This document shows positions 20,423 to 27,939 of a stretch of 33,098 bases of DNA, in pieces. A model generated the notes under the pieces. The model was given only the letters and a program-made list of their open reading frames with translations, was not told where the DNA came from and made no database searches. Where the stretch lies: NCBI GenBank assembly GCA_022241785.1, contig JAKOMP010000024.1, forward strand, positions 29,838 through 62,935. The letters run 5' to 3'. This stretch comes from Cyanocohniella sp. LLY. GTDB taxonomy: Bacteria > Cyanobacteriota > Cyanobacteriia > Cyanobacteriales > Nostocaceae. Made by a program: the position numbers and the translations under genes. Within the stretch, counting starts at the first letter, position 1. Each line of letters begins with the position of its first letter.

Positions 20423-21417
20423 ATCTCAGCATCTTTAATGTTGAGAACCAACAATTTTATTTCAAATAACGCCCTACGCATCTTAGCCCAAGCCCTGTAA
20501 GTTTGGGCTTTTGTATTGTCTAATTGATTTTGTCTAGTTAAATAAGTTTCAGTATCACTATTACCTCTTACATAACGTATTTCAAATACTTTGAATTGGT
20601 CAATTGCTCGACTAGCTACCACTTGAGAAGTTTGAAAATCTGTTCTTGCTTCATCAAACCGAACTAAAGACAAAGTGACTTTTTCTCTAATCTCATCGGC
20701 TAACTTTGCCCTTCCACGCTGTAATTCTGCAACTTTTACTTGAATGTCGCTAATTGCGATCGCATTACGTTGAGCATCTGCATTACCCCCCTGTGTCCCT
20801 TCAAAAAAAGGTATACCAACTACTCTGAGTAACCCATTAATTAATCCTGTGTCACCGCGAATAATACCCAAAATATTATCAATCAGCCCATATCCCCGTT
20901 GTTGTGGTTGCCCCGGTTGTGGTGCTGGCCCTAAAAGATATTGCAGTGCTGGAGTGAGTAGCGCCAGCCTGATAGATTTTTGATTCCTGGCTCTAGCTTC
21001 ATTGATTTTTTCATTAGCCTCAGCAACACGATTATCAATTTCTCTGAGTAAGGGAGACTGGGCAACTGCTCTATCTTGAAGCTGTTGTAAACAAGCGGCG
21101 GATGTTTCTAAGCATGGCAAGCCACCCCGCAGCAGTCGCCACATATCATCATTAAATTCCCGTTCTAGGATGGCATCAATACTAGGTTTATTAAAAGGAT
21201 TCTGTTCTGGTTTGGGTAATTGTGCATCAGCTTCCTCATCTAATTGCTGTGCTTCTTCTGGGGATAAGTCTTCTGGTGGGTCATCATCTTCAATTTCTGG
21301 CGTTTCTTCAACTTCAATATTCTGACTAATTATCGGTGGTATTTGGGCGATTGTCCTCTCCATTCTTAGAGGAATTAATATCAGCAACAATAGTGATAGT
21401 AGTCGTATATTTCCCAT
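20419..21417 (-). CDS. TolC-like outer-membrane efflux/secretion protein
   Basis: The ATG at 21417 (MGNIRLLSLLLLILIPLRME) gives a signal peptide, AQIPP being the mature start; earlier starts are inside the upstream gene. An acidic, disordered region (EDDDPPEDLSPEEAQQLDEE) precedes a long helical domain with heptad-like charge pattern: LREIDNRVAEANEKINEARA, ISDIQVKVAELQRGRAKLAD, SLVRFDEARTDFQTSQVVAS. TolC monomers have this pattern of long alpha hairpins. The mid region (PQPGQPQQRGYGLIDNILGI) is divergent and its beta-barrel strands are not obvious. At about 330 residues it is shorter than TolC. Placement after an HlyD-like adaptor supports the call. It overlaps that gene by about 92 bases. 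Confidence 0.7.
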   Translation of the reverse strand: MGNIRLLSLLLLILIPLRMERTIAQIPPIISQNIEVEETPEIEDDDPPEDLSPEEAQQLDEEADAQLPKPEQNPFNKPSIDAILEREFNDDMWRLLRGGLPCLETSAACLQQLQDRAVAQSPLLREIDNRVAEANEKINEARARNQKSIRLALLTPALQYLLGPAPQPGQPQQRGYGLIDNILGIIRGDTGLINGLLRVVGIPFFEGTQGGNADAQRNAIAISDIQVKVAELQRGRAKLADEIREKVTLSLVRFDEARTDFQTSQVVASRAIDQFKVFEIRYVRGNSDTETYLTRQNQLDNTKAQTYRAWAKMRRALFEIKLLVLNIKDAEI

Positions 21418-22507
21418 CTCTGCCCTTCCAGGGTGTAATTTTTCTAATGTATCCATCACGAGGGCTTCTCACCATAGGAATTTCCGCTAATTTATCTTCT
21501 ACTGCTGTTAGAGAAATCCCTAATTGAGCTAGTTGATAATCCTTATTTCTACTGGCTTCTTCATACTGAAGGCGCGAACGCTCAAAATCTTGCTGTGCTT
21601 GAATCTCACTTTGCGATCGCCTACTGGCATCAACACTGGCTTGATATTCTTGGATTTGGCGGCGATTTTGGGCAGCTTCTAAGCGGGAACGAGCAACTTG
21701 TAATTCTGATTGGGCTAAGGCTACCGCAGTTTGTAAGTTTTCTAAATCCTGACCTTGAAGAATGGCCGCAGCGGACAATTTAGCCTGGGCTTGGTCAACA
21801 CTTGAGCGTGCTTGGTCATACTCAGATTGAATTTGCTTTAGCTTGGATTGCTCATGCTGTAATATCTCCGTCTCCATTTTCATATTTTGCATAGCCTGGA
21901 TCATCTGCTCTTGTTCTTGAATCTTCTGTTGAGCAATTGCTAATCCAGAACCAGCTTTTTCAAATTCAGCCCTTCGCTCTGGGTTATCTGATGTAAGTAA
22001 TTTAGAGCGACTAGATAATATAGCTTTAGCACGGTTAAACTTTAATTCAGCTTGATTGATGGCTGCTAACTCCTCTGCAAAATTAGCAGGGGGTAAGTTT
22101 CTCAGTTCTGTGGTGGGTGGTGGAGGTGTAGGGGCAATAAGAACTTTAGAATTTAAATTTTCAATTTGTAGTTTAATACTTTTTTTTTGCCTTTCTAATC
22201 TCTGCCGTTCTGTGGAATTATCAGAAATAATATCACCTTTTTTAATTTCATCATTTAACCGAACTTTTAAAAATGATGGGTCATCTACTGTCAACACCAT
22301 TCTTAATGGACGGTTTCGTTGTAATACTTCCGTTGATAAATCTTCATTATCTAGTTCTGCAAATGGCTGAATAATAGCAGGAGTATTAGCAACAGCTATA
22401 GATTTGGTTGCAGTTTGGGGGACAGCTTGAAAGAGTGCGCCGTAATATAAAGACGCACCCAAAAGTAATACTGTCCCAGTTAGTAATCTATCTTTATATG
22501 CGTTCAT
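21326..22507 (-). CDS. HlyD/AcrA-like membrane-fusion (adaptor) protein
   Basis: The ATG at 22507 (MNAYKDRLLTGTVLLLGASL) lies inside the end of the HerA-like gene, a 14-base overlap. One N-terminal membrane helix anchors it in the inner membrane. Next come beta segments (LRMVLTVDDPSFLKVRLNDE) with KKGDIISDNSTERQR, a lipoyl-like half-motif, and a long coiled coil of about 200 residues (SELQVARSRLEAAQNRRQIQ). The second half of the lipoyl motif is IPMVRSPRDGYIRKITPWKG. The pattern is that of periplasmic adaptors of type I secretion and RND pumps. The terminal SSKNGEDNRPNTT carries one copy of the dispersed TCCTCTAAGAA motif. It probably joins the TolC-like protein to the ATPases. Confidence 0.85.
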   Translation of the reverse strand: MNAYKDRLLTGTVLLLGASLYYGALFQAVPQTATKSIAVANTPAIIQPFAELDNEDLSTEVLQRNRPLRMVLTVDDPSFLKVRLNDEIKKGDIISDNSTERQRLERQKKSIKLQIENLNSKVLIAPTPPPPTTELRNLPPANFAEELAAINQAELKFNRAKAILSSRSKLLTSDNPERRAEFEKAGSGLAIAQQKIQEQEQMIQAMQNMKMETEILQHEQSKLKQIQSEYDQARSSVDQAQAKLSAAAILQGQDLENLQTAVALAQSELQVARSRLEAAQNRRQIQEYQASVDASRRSQSEIQAQQDFERSRLQYEEASRNKDYQLAQLGISLTAVEDKLAEIPMVRSPRDGYIRKITPWKGRDGKYTTTITIVADINSSKNGEDNRPNTTDN

Positions 22508-23573
22508 AATATGGCTTAATTTTAGTTTTAAAGCCTTCACTACCCATCCTAATTAATGCCTCTAGCGGTTGCAATTGTCCAACAAGTGTTGGAGAAAATC
22601 TAAATCTATTAGAAACGGCTTTAACTTCTGTTTGGTCAACGGCTAAAACAATTTTAGTGGCAGTGTTGGCAATAACTTCTTTACTTAACTCCGCATCGCG
22701 TTGACTAGCAACAATACAGCATAAACCATACTTTCTACCATCTGCCAAAATAATATTTAAAATTTTACTATTTTTAACTTCTTTAGCTTCATCAATAACT
22801 ATGAAAGTGCGGGGAGTTTTATTTTGAATTTCTCCTTTAATCCTGTGAGAGTCCATTACTTGTTTAATGATGGTTTCAGTGGCGATCGCTCCCAAGCCCG
22901 GTACTTTACCAAGTGCCGATAAATCAAATCTGATAATGGGTGAATTAAAAGACGGTTGAGGTTTGGTAAATATCCCATACTCAAAAGTAGCCGCCATTTT
23001 TAAAGCTAACTTCTGAGACTCCTTACAGCCATCTTCTATTCTGGAATTCATTTCATCTCGTAAGTCAGCAAAAGTTGGAGGTTCACTAATCCAGGTTTTG
23101 GGGTCTTCTTGAATGATGCCCCGGCGCTTGTAGCATCCCACTAAAATTTCTATAACCAACCCCTCTTGATTGGTTCCCATAGTTAATGCTTTTCTCAATG
23201 TCGCCGCCACTGCGATCGCTTGTAGGGCTGGGCCACCTCCTTTAGTATCAAGGTCAATAACTAACGGGTTAATGCCGTGGGGTGATTCCATGTCCAGGGC
23301 ATAAAGGGTTTCTCCTGGTAAATCCTGATCCCCGTGATAATCAATAATAATTAGCTGTAATTCTGGAAATAATTTAGGTAACTCCAGGGCTATTGCTTTT
23401 AATGTCTGAGTTTTACCACTACCTGACGTGCCGATAATGGCAATGTGACCATTTGGCAAAGTTTCAGGGTTCCAAGTTACTTTTTCTCCCAAAAAAATAC
23501 CAGGATGCGATCGCTCATCAACTGCCTTTTTAGTTTGATTTGGTTTGAGTGTGGCTTGTGGTAATGGTTTCAT
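22494..23573 (-). CDS. HerA/FtsK-like hexameric ATPase
   Basis: The ATG at 23573 (MKPLPQATLKPN) overlaps the upstream stop by four bases. Walker A is GTSGSGKT (48-55), and Walker B is FIVIDEAKEV in the second half. QRDAELSKEVIANTATKIVL follows in the position of a sensor or arginine-finger segment. LIIIDYHGDQDLPG and NPLVIDLDTKGG are further P-loop domain parts. The protein belongs to the DUF87/HerA-VirB4-FtsK branch, which pumps DNA or drives secretion. There is no transmembrane segment. Its neighbours are an adaptor and an outer-membrane protein, so it could be the motor that drives substrate through the assembly. At 359 residues it is compact for the family. Confidence 0.85.
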   Translation of the reverse strand: MKPLPQATLKPNQTKKAVDERSHPGIFLGEKVTWNPETLPNGHIAIIGTSGSGKTQTLKAIALELPKLFPELQLIIIDYHGDQDLPGETLYALDMESPHGINPLVIDLDTKGGGPALQAIAVAATLRKALTMGTNQEGLVIEILVGCYKRRGIIQEDPKTWISEPPTFADLRDEMNSRIEDGCKESQKLALKMAATFEYGIFTKPQPSFNSPIIRFDLSALGKVPGLGAIATETIIKQVMDSHRIKGEIQNKTPRTFIVIDEAKEVKNSKILNIILADGRKYGLCCIVASQRDAELSKEVIANTATKIVLAVDQTEVKAVSNRFRFSPTLVGQLQPLEALIRMGSEGFKTKIKPYYERI

Positions 23574-23935
23574 AATTTTACTTTCCAGCGTAATGGACAA
23601 GGTGAATAGGGTGATGGATCTGGGAACTCATCTAAAAACCTGTTGAAATTTTCAATTATTGAATTGGGGGAAACTTCTTCTACTTTCACCCAAGTCTTAG
23701 CCGCCCTCGTCCAGTCCTTGGATAAAGGATCGCAAATTTGGTTGTCTACCTCTAACCAAAAATGCTCTAGCTTTTCTCCGTCTTCCATAATTACCTGGCC
23801 TTTGGCAATTACGCCGCCTGCCTTGAAGTACAACATTAAAGCCACTAACTCACAATCACCATATGGTGGATTACCACCAATTGAATTACAGAGGTGTTGG
23901 TATTCTTCAATTGCTTTGTCTAGTGCTGTTTTCAT
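23570..23935 (-). CDS. Transglutaminase/cysteine-protease-like small protein
   Basis: The start ATG 23935 overlaps the upstream gene's stop (ATGA). The motif GDCELVALMLYFKAGGVIAK puts a cysteine at a helix start, and EKLEHFWLEVDNQICDPLSK contains a His and an Asp. C, H and D spaced in this way resemble the transglutaminase-like and NlpC-type thiol fold. The rest (WTRAAKTWVKVEEVSPNSII) is ordinary. It is only 121 residues, so it could be a minimal peptidase that processes a cargo or an inactive relative. It is part of the tight operon; that suggests a maturation or gating role. Confidence 0.55.
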   Translation of the reverse strand: MKTALDKAIEEYQHLCNSIGGNPPYGDCELVALMLYFKAGGVIAKGQVIMEDGEKLEHFWLEVDNQICDPLSKDWTRAAKTWVKVEEVSPNSIIENFNRFLDEFPDPSPYSPCPLRWKVKL

Positions 23936-24975
23936 GATGAGCTAACAATTGAGCGAATTTGTAATGAACCTGTAGCAAATTCATCCCCTAAGTATCTAGC
24001 AACGGCTCTTAGTGGTGCAGCTTCTAGAGTTACACTAGATGATGTTGCGAGTATGGATGGAAATTGGTAAGGGTCGCGGGGGATAACCGAAGTATCAAAT
24101 TCATCCACTGATAATTGACCGCTAATAAACACCAATGTCCCAGTGCGGTTGAATCGTGCGATCGCACTCACTATAGGTTCATCCTCTAAGAATATTGATT
24201 CAACTGTGGTTATTGCTGCACGTCCTACATCTGCTGTAATTTCTTCAATAATGATTTGTGAATTAGTTTCAGTAGATGCTTTGTATAGTTTATTTGTACT
24301 AGGCTCTAAAACTATAAAACCTGCTCCGTGAGTTTGGATGATATAAAATTGCCCGTTAACTCTAGAACGGTCGGCATACCTCACACCTTTGATGTTGGCT
24401 TTAATTAGGTGAGTACTGCCTGATTCGTTGTAAATGCGCTGCACTCCAGATGGTGAAGCAATTAGGCGGTTGAACTGGGTTAATATCCCCCCTGAATTAT
24501 TAATGTTGAAAATAAACAATGCGATCGCAACCAAAATAACCAACACAACATACTCAGCATTGCTCCCAGTTCTTAACCTCAAGTTTCTGTTACCTGGGCA
24601 GACACACCGCACTGGGGACGGCCAAAACATCTCCACACCACCGCGAGTAAAGCAGTCAGCAAACCAACCAAAGGTATAGCCGATAATTACGGCGTGGACG
24701 AGATTGATAAAACTGGGATTAAACAGTGCAATTCCATACCCGCCAAGTGCGATCGCACCACTAGCAAATAAACTGTGAGTACAAGACCTGTGCGGCATCC
24801 TGCTTTCAAAGAATCCACTCACCCAAGGTAAAACACGACCAGCAGGCGAAGTGGAAATGTCAACATCAGGTAGCAAGCCAGCGATCGCACCCACCGCGAT
24901 GATTGTAGGGTTGGCAGTTCCGAGTAATAATGATGTTGCTGTACCACTAATTAATAAATGACTGATTCCTAGCAT
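23932..24975 (-). CDS. Membrane protein, YdjM/DUF457-type metal-dependent hydrolase family
   Basis: Residues 1-170 contain about five membrane helices. AGLLPDVDISTSPAGR and MPHRSCTHSLFA are the family's His/Asp motifs, held near the membrane. The gene start ATG 24975 overlaps the stop of the AAA gene by one base. The C-terminal 180 residues are a soluble domain of beta strands (RYADRSRVNGQFYIIQTHGA and GRAAITTVESIFLEDEPIVS); the FLED is a dispersed-motif copy. The soluble part has no known family. The LexA-binding-hydrolase name given to YdjM is historical. Here it may be an integral part of the inner-membrane platform. Confidence 0.75.
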   Translation of the reverse strand: MLGISHLLISGTATSLLLGTANPTIIAVGAIAGLLPDVDISTSPAGRVLPWVSGFFESRMPHRSCTHSLFASGAIALGGYGIALFNPSFINLVHAVIIGYTFGWFADCFTRGGVEMFWPSPVRCVCPGNRNLRLRTGSNAEYVVLVILVAIALFIFNINNSGGILTQFNRLIASPSGVQRIYNESGSTHLIKANIKGVRYADRSRVNGQFYIIQTHGAGFIVLEPSTNKLYKASTETNSQIIIEEITADVGRAAITTVESIFLEDEPIVSAIARFNRTGTLVFISGQLSVDEFDTSVIPRDPYQFPSILATSSSVTLEAAPLRAVARYLGDEFATGSLQIRSIVSSS

Positions 24976-26042
24976 TACCGTATCCTCTGGCTTTCGCGTG
25001 GCAGATTATACAGAATGCGTGATAAGCCCATAAATACTGCGGCGGCTATTCCTCCAAATATATAAAGTGCTTGGTCATTGGTTCCCCTGCCAATGAAGCG
25101 CATAATTACGAAGACTACGCCAATTATCAGTATTAAAGGGGTGATATCGAAGTAACGCCGGTGGTCTGCTCCTTCAATTTCCAGCCCTAAGTATTCCTCA
25201 TCTACAGCTCGTGCTGCTAACATCGGATTTCCCCCGGCGCGTTCTTGTAATCTGGCTAGTTCTGATGGCTTTAGTGCGATCGCTCTTTCTGCGGCTGCCT
25301 GTATCATAATTTCCCTGATGGCATACTCGCTCAGGGGTTTGAGTTCGATTCTGGGGATATTGATAAAGATGTCGGTGCGCGGGGGAGCAGTGGCTAAAAG
25401 TAGCATGGGTACGCCACTTCGCCGCAGTTGTTTCAGCCACATTCTAAATTTGGCATCGCAACTGTGGGCATCATCCACAATCAGGAATGCTGTATTTTCC
25501 TCTAAGAAAGTGGCGATCGCTCTTTTTAATTTGTCAGCTGTGAGAGATTTTCCCTCTAAATCCTCAGTCGGGATATCAAACTGATTAGCGATTTCCAAAA
25601 GCATCTGCTTAGGGGTAGCCGGCTCGATGAAGGCCACCATAAACCCGTCAGTCTGCAATTTCTCAACTACTGCACTTGCTAGTACAGATTTACCACTCCC
25701 ATCCTCCCCAGCAATGAGAATAGCCCCATTAGCCAAGAGGGATGCCGTAGTGCGGTTGAGTTCAGCCTGTCGGTAAATTTTGAATTCTCCAGGCTCAGGT
25801 ATGCTCTCAATTTTTGGTTCTGGGTTTTGAGTTTCGTTTTTCTTAGAGGAGTCACTGCGTTGGGCGGCTTTGCCGATTTGTAGCAAGTGACGTGAAAACT
25901 TGGGTAATAGCGCGATGCTTGACGGCAAGGCTAACGCCAACACTCCCCCAGCAACTAAAGCCAGTATTGATAAGGGATTTAACCCATTAATTGTAATGCC
26001 TAACGGCAAGGCCACCGACAACGCTACCCCAACTGCCACCAT
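24975..26042 (-). CDS. Membrane-anchored AAA (ExeA/TniB-like) ATPase
   Basis: Two N-terminal membrane helices (5-45) and two C-terminal helices (about 300-345) flank a cytosolic ATPase. Walker A is GEDGSGKS (112-119); Walker B is FLIVDDAH. FLEENTAFLI precedes it, carrying one copy of the dispersed motif. The part ERAGGNPMLAARAV fits the C-terminal lid of ExeA-like AAA proteins. ExeA-type proteins help assemble secretion complexes by peptidoglycan binding, but no such domain is present here. It is the first membrane ATPase gene after the HTH gene and starts about 11 bases from it. It probably energises the inner-membrane stage together with the HerA-like motor. Confidence 0.8.
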   Translation of the reverse strand: MVAVGVALSVALPLGITINGLNPLSILALVAGGVLALALPSSIALLPKFSRHLLQIGKAAQRSDSSKKNETQNPEPKIESIPEPGEFKIYRQAELNRTTASLLANGAILIAGEDGSGKSVLASAVVEKLQTDGFMVAFIEPATPKQMLLEIANQFDIPTEDLEGKSLTADKLKRAIATFLEENTAFLIVDDAHSCDAKFRMWLKQLRRSGVPMLLLATAPPRTDIFINIPRIELKPLSEYAIREIMIQAAAERAIALKPSELARLQERAGGNPMLAARAVDEEYLGLEIEGADHRRYFDITPLILIIGVVFVIMRFIGRGTNDQALYIFGGIAAAVFMGLSRILYNLPRESQRIR

Positions 26043-26053
26043 TCCTAAAAATT

Positions 26054-26674
26054 TTAGGCTACTGCTCCAGAACCCTTGGCGAAATTGGTCAATGCGGTGG
26101 CGTATGCGAAAGGGTCAATTTCGGGAACCTGCGCTGATTCTTTGATTTTCTCCCTTAATTCTTCTGGCAATGTGTCAGGATTTTCGAGATATTGCTTAGT
26201 AAGCATATTCTCAGCAATGATGAAACCAGCTGCTTTACCTTGGGCAGAACGGACAAGTGAGGCGATCGCTTCTATTTCCGGTGTTTCATGCTGGCGTTGT
26301 CCTGGATCGTAGTTTGGTTTAGTCCCTAGCTGTTGAGGTTCTTGGACAGTAATAGATGTTGTGTTATCTGGCTGTTCATCTTGTGGCCCAGATGGCGGCG
26401 GTACTGGGTAGCCTTCCATGCGTCCGGCAGCTTTAATGTGTTCGTGTAAAGCCTCCATGTGGGCAAATTGTTCAGCATCCAGGTAAGCCTTACCCGACAC
26501 TTTCCAAGTCTTTATCTGTAGGTAGCGCATACGGGCGTAAAGTGGGTCACGCCCAATGGAATATTTTTTTTGTAAATCTGATATGGAAATTTTAGAAAAA
26601 TTAGCCTCATTTTCGAGGTTGTCTGGTTGTGTGTCTGCCATATCAAGCAACTGTCTGGTTATGTGTTTCTCCAT
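26054..26674 (-). CDS. HTH DNA-binding protein of the export operon
   Basis: The ATG at 26674 (MEKHITRQLLDMADTQPD) is used; MADTQPD at 26641 is an alternative and neither has a clear ribosome site. ISISDLQKKYSIGRDPLYAR, then MRYLQIKTWKVSGKAYLDAE, form a helix-turn-helix like MerR or Xis-type proteins (sequence-specific). A Pro/Gln-rich linker follows (YPVPPPSGPQDEQPDNTTSI), and then a helical C-terminal domain (EAIASLVRSAQGKAAGFIIA). It precedes the AAA gene in the operon and lies under the TTTGTCTGCCAAA site at 26732. It is a probable autoregulator and may also bind the matching site at 18115. Confidence 0.65.
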   Translation of the reverse strand: MEKHITRQLLDMADTQPDNLENEANFSKISISDLQKKYSIGRDPLYARMRYLQIKTWKVSGKAYLDAEQFAHMEALHEHIKAAGRMEGYPVPPPSGPQDEQPDNTTSITVQEPQQLGTKPNYDPGQRQHETPEIEAIASLVRSAQGKAAGFIIAENMLTKQYLENPDTLPEELREKIKESAQVPEIDPFAYATALTNFAKGSGAVA

Positions 26675-26689
26675 TGTCAGCCATACAAT

Positions 26690-26744
26690 CCGGCAGACTG
26701 TACGGTAAAGATACGGGTTGTATTGTGAAGATTTGGCAGACAAA
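26690..26744. promoter_or_regulatory. Shared TTTGTCTGCCAAA and CCGGCAGAC sites
   Basis: On the minus strand, TTTGTCTGCCAAA occupies 26744-26732, and GTCTGCCGG lies at 26698-26690. Both are exact matches (13 and 9 bases) with the region upstream of the nuclease and secreted-protein genes (18115-18127, 18149-18157). A further GTCTGCC is near 26630. The location upstream of the HTH gene suggests an operator. Confidence 0.6.
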
Positions 26745-26784
26745 TTAATAAGTTAATAAGTTTAACTCTGGGGTAATTACTGCC

Positions 26785-26997
26785 TCAGTCATCTATATAA
26801 ATTTCGTATTTCCATTCAGCACATTCCAAATCGATTGAGAATGCTAAATCTTGTATCTGCTGACTGAGTTTCCTTATCTCTTTCCATTTGGCATCATACT
26901 GTTGCAAGCAATCTTCAACCTGTTCAAATAGTGTTTTGAGTTCTGGATCACCAGGGTCTTTTAAATAGTTCTCAAATTCTTTAGGATTAATGTTCAT
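26785..26997 (-). CDS. Small coiled-coil protein, 70 aa
   Basis: The ATG at 26997 overlaps the stop of the J-domain gene by four bases. The sequence MNINPKEFENYLKDPGDPEL is followed by KTLFEQVEDCLQQYDAKWKE and a helical run, IRKLSQQIQDLAFSIDLECA, and ends EWKYEIYIDD. It is mostly helical and acidic, with heptad-like repeats, and could be a chaperone-like partner of the J-domain protein. No family is recognised. Confidence 0.65.
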   Translation of the reverse strand: MNINPKEFENYLKDPGDPELKTLFEQVEDCLQQYDAKWKEIRKLSQQIQDLAFSIDLECAEWKYEIYIDD

Positions 26998-27593
26998 ACT
27001 TGCACATTGTAACCAGCCTGCTTTGCTTGATCATAGGCAGCGTTGATTGCGGCCATTTTATCAGGTGAACCACCATAATCTGGATGATGTTGTCGTGCTA
27101 GTTTCCGGTATGCTTCCCTTACCTCCTCATCAGAAGCACCAGGACTAACACCAAGCACTTCCCACCACTTCCTCTCACTCATCACTGGTGGTAGTGCTTG
27201 ATACCCCGCAAATGCTTGTTCAACGCTACCCACTCCCCATCTTTCCATTCCGCGCATAGCCCCAATATGCAAGCCAATTGCTCTAAGATTGTGTTTTACC
27301 TTACGCCAGCGATCGCAACACAAGGCATAGCTTTTATCTTTGATTTTGAAATAAACAGCAACGCCTGGATCGTCTGGTTCTTTGTGCCTTGCATAGGGTA
27401 AACCGTCTTGGCGCGTTGGTACATTGCTAGAAATGATGATATTCTTTGCTCCCAACAGCCGAAGCTCGTTAAGTAAATCATTTCGTGCAGTTGATAAATT
27501 AACCTCAAATCGCGCAGCTTCTCGCTTGTGCTGCGGCGTTCTGGGGTAGATTGTTGTCCAAGTCAAGGGATAGGCTGAGATGTCATTTGTCAT
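26994..27593 (-). CDS. J-domain protein with unique N-terminal domain
   Basis: The ATG at 27593 (MTNDISAYPLTWTTIYPRTP) follows GAGAGGAG, with a HIP1 site in between. Residues about 145-199 are a J domain: WWEVLGVSPGASDEEVREAY and RKLARQHHPDYGGSPDKMAA, with the HPD loop intact. J domains stimulate an Hsp70. The N-terminal 140 residues (AARFEVNLSTARNDLLNELR, RQDGLPYARHKEPDDPGVAV) seem to be a separate unknown domain; this architecture recurs on cyanobacterial plasmids as far as I recall. It is the first gene of the export operon, so it may help fold or deliver cargo. Confidence 0.85.
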   Translation of the reverse strand: MTNDISAYPLTWTTIYPRTPQHKREAARFEVNLSTARNDLLNELRLLGAKNIIISSNVPTRQDGLPYARHKEPDDPGVAVYFKIKDKSYALCCDRWRKVKHNLRAIGLHIGAMRGMERWGVGSVEQAFAGYQALPPVMSERKWWEVLGVSPGASDEEVREAYRKLARQHHPDYGGSPDKMAAINAAYDQAKQAGYNVQV

Positions 27594-27629
27594 TGCTGCG
27601 ATCGCTCCTCTCAATCATTAATCCTCTAC

Positions 27630-27815
27630 TCAAGTCTGAGAAATAGCAACTTTTGTCTGTTTATAGTCGGAATGTCCTTTCTTCTTAGAGGAAATCTCAG
27701 GCTGTGGCTGGGCTTCGTCATTCCTTGCAGCACCGCTCTTTGATATGAGTGTTGGGGGAGGAATTTCAGGCAGGCGCTCGCAGTAGTCACAATCAAGCAA
27801 CAAATTTACACGCAT
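27630..27815 (-). CDS. Doubtful 61-aa ORF
   Basis: The reading MRVNLLLDCDYCERLPEIPP, then SKKKGHSDYKQTKVAISQT, has a CDYC pair and a copy of the SSKK-encoding dispersed motif. There is no clear ribosome site upstream of ATG 27815. It is in the right place and direction to be the first gene of the operon, but the composition does not prove it. Confidence 0.3.
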   Translation of the reverse strand: MRVNLLLDCDYCERLPEIPPPTLISKSGAARNDEAQPQPEISSKKKGHSDYKQTKVAISQT

Positions 27816-27939
27816 CTAAATTGAGTTACAAGTATCACGGAACAAGCTCCAACATTTGGGAAGTTCGGAATATACTTTGTGAATCAGGACTTTCGCATTG
27901 CTACTTACACGCAAAAAAATATAACTCCAAAGGTATTAA

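Larger units (their letters stand above)
2051..27694. repeat. Dispersed 11-13-bp motif TTCTTAGAGGA, about 17 copies
   Basis: The motif (complement TCCTCTAAGAA) is seen near 2051, 2428, 2760, 6759, 8218, 8326, 10474, 11052, 13271, 16485, 19115, 21363, 24182, 25495, 25840 and 27682, with a shorter version near 2477. Many copies extend to TTTCCTCTAAGAAA. Both orientations occur. Some copies sit just before start codons (ATG 10489 and 13287). Others lie inside genes, where they encode FLEE, FLED, SSKK or SSKN. None was noticed in the first 2.0 kb or the last 5.4 kb. The expected chance number for an 11-mer in this length is far below one, so this is a true iterated sequence, comparable to HIP1 in style but apparently local. 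Confidence 0.85.
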
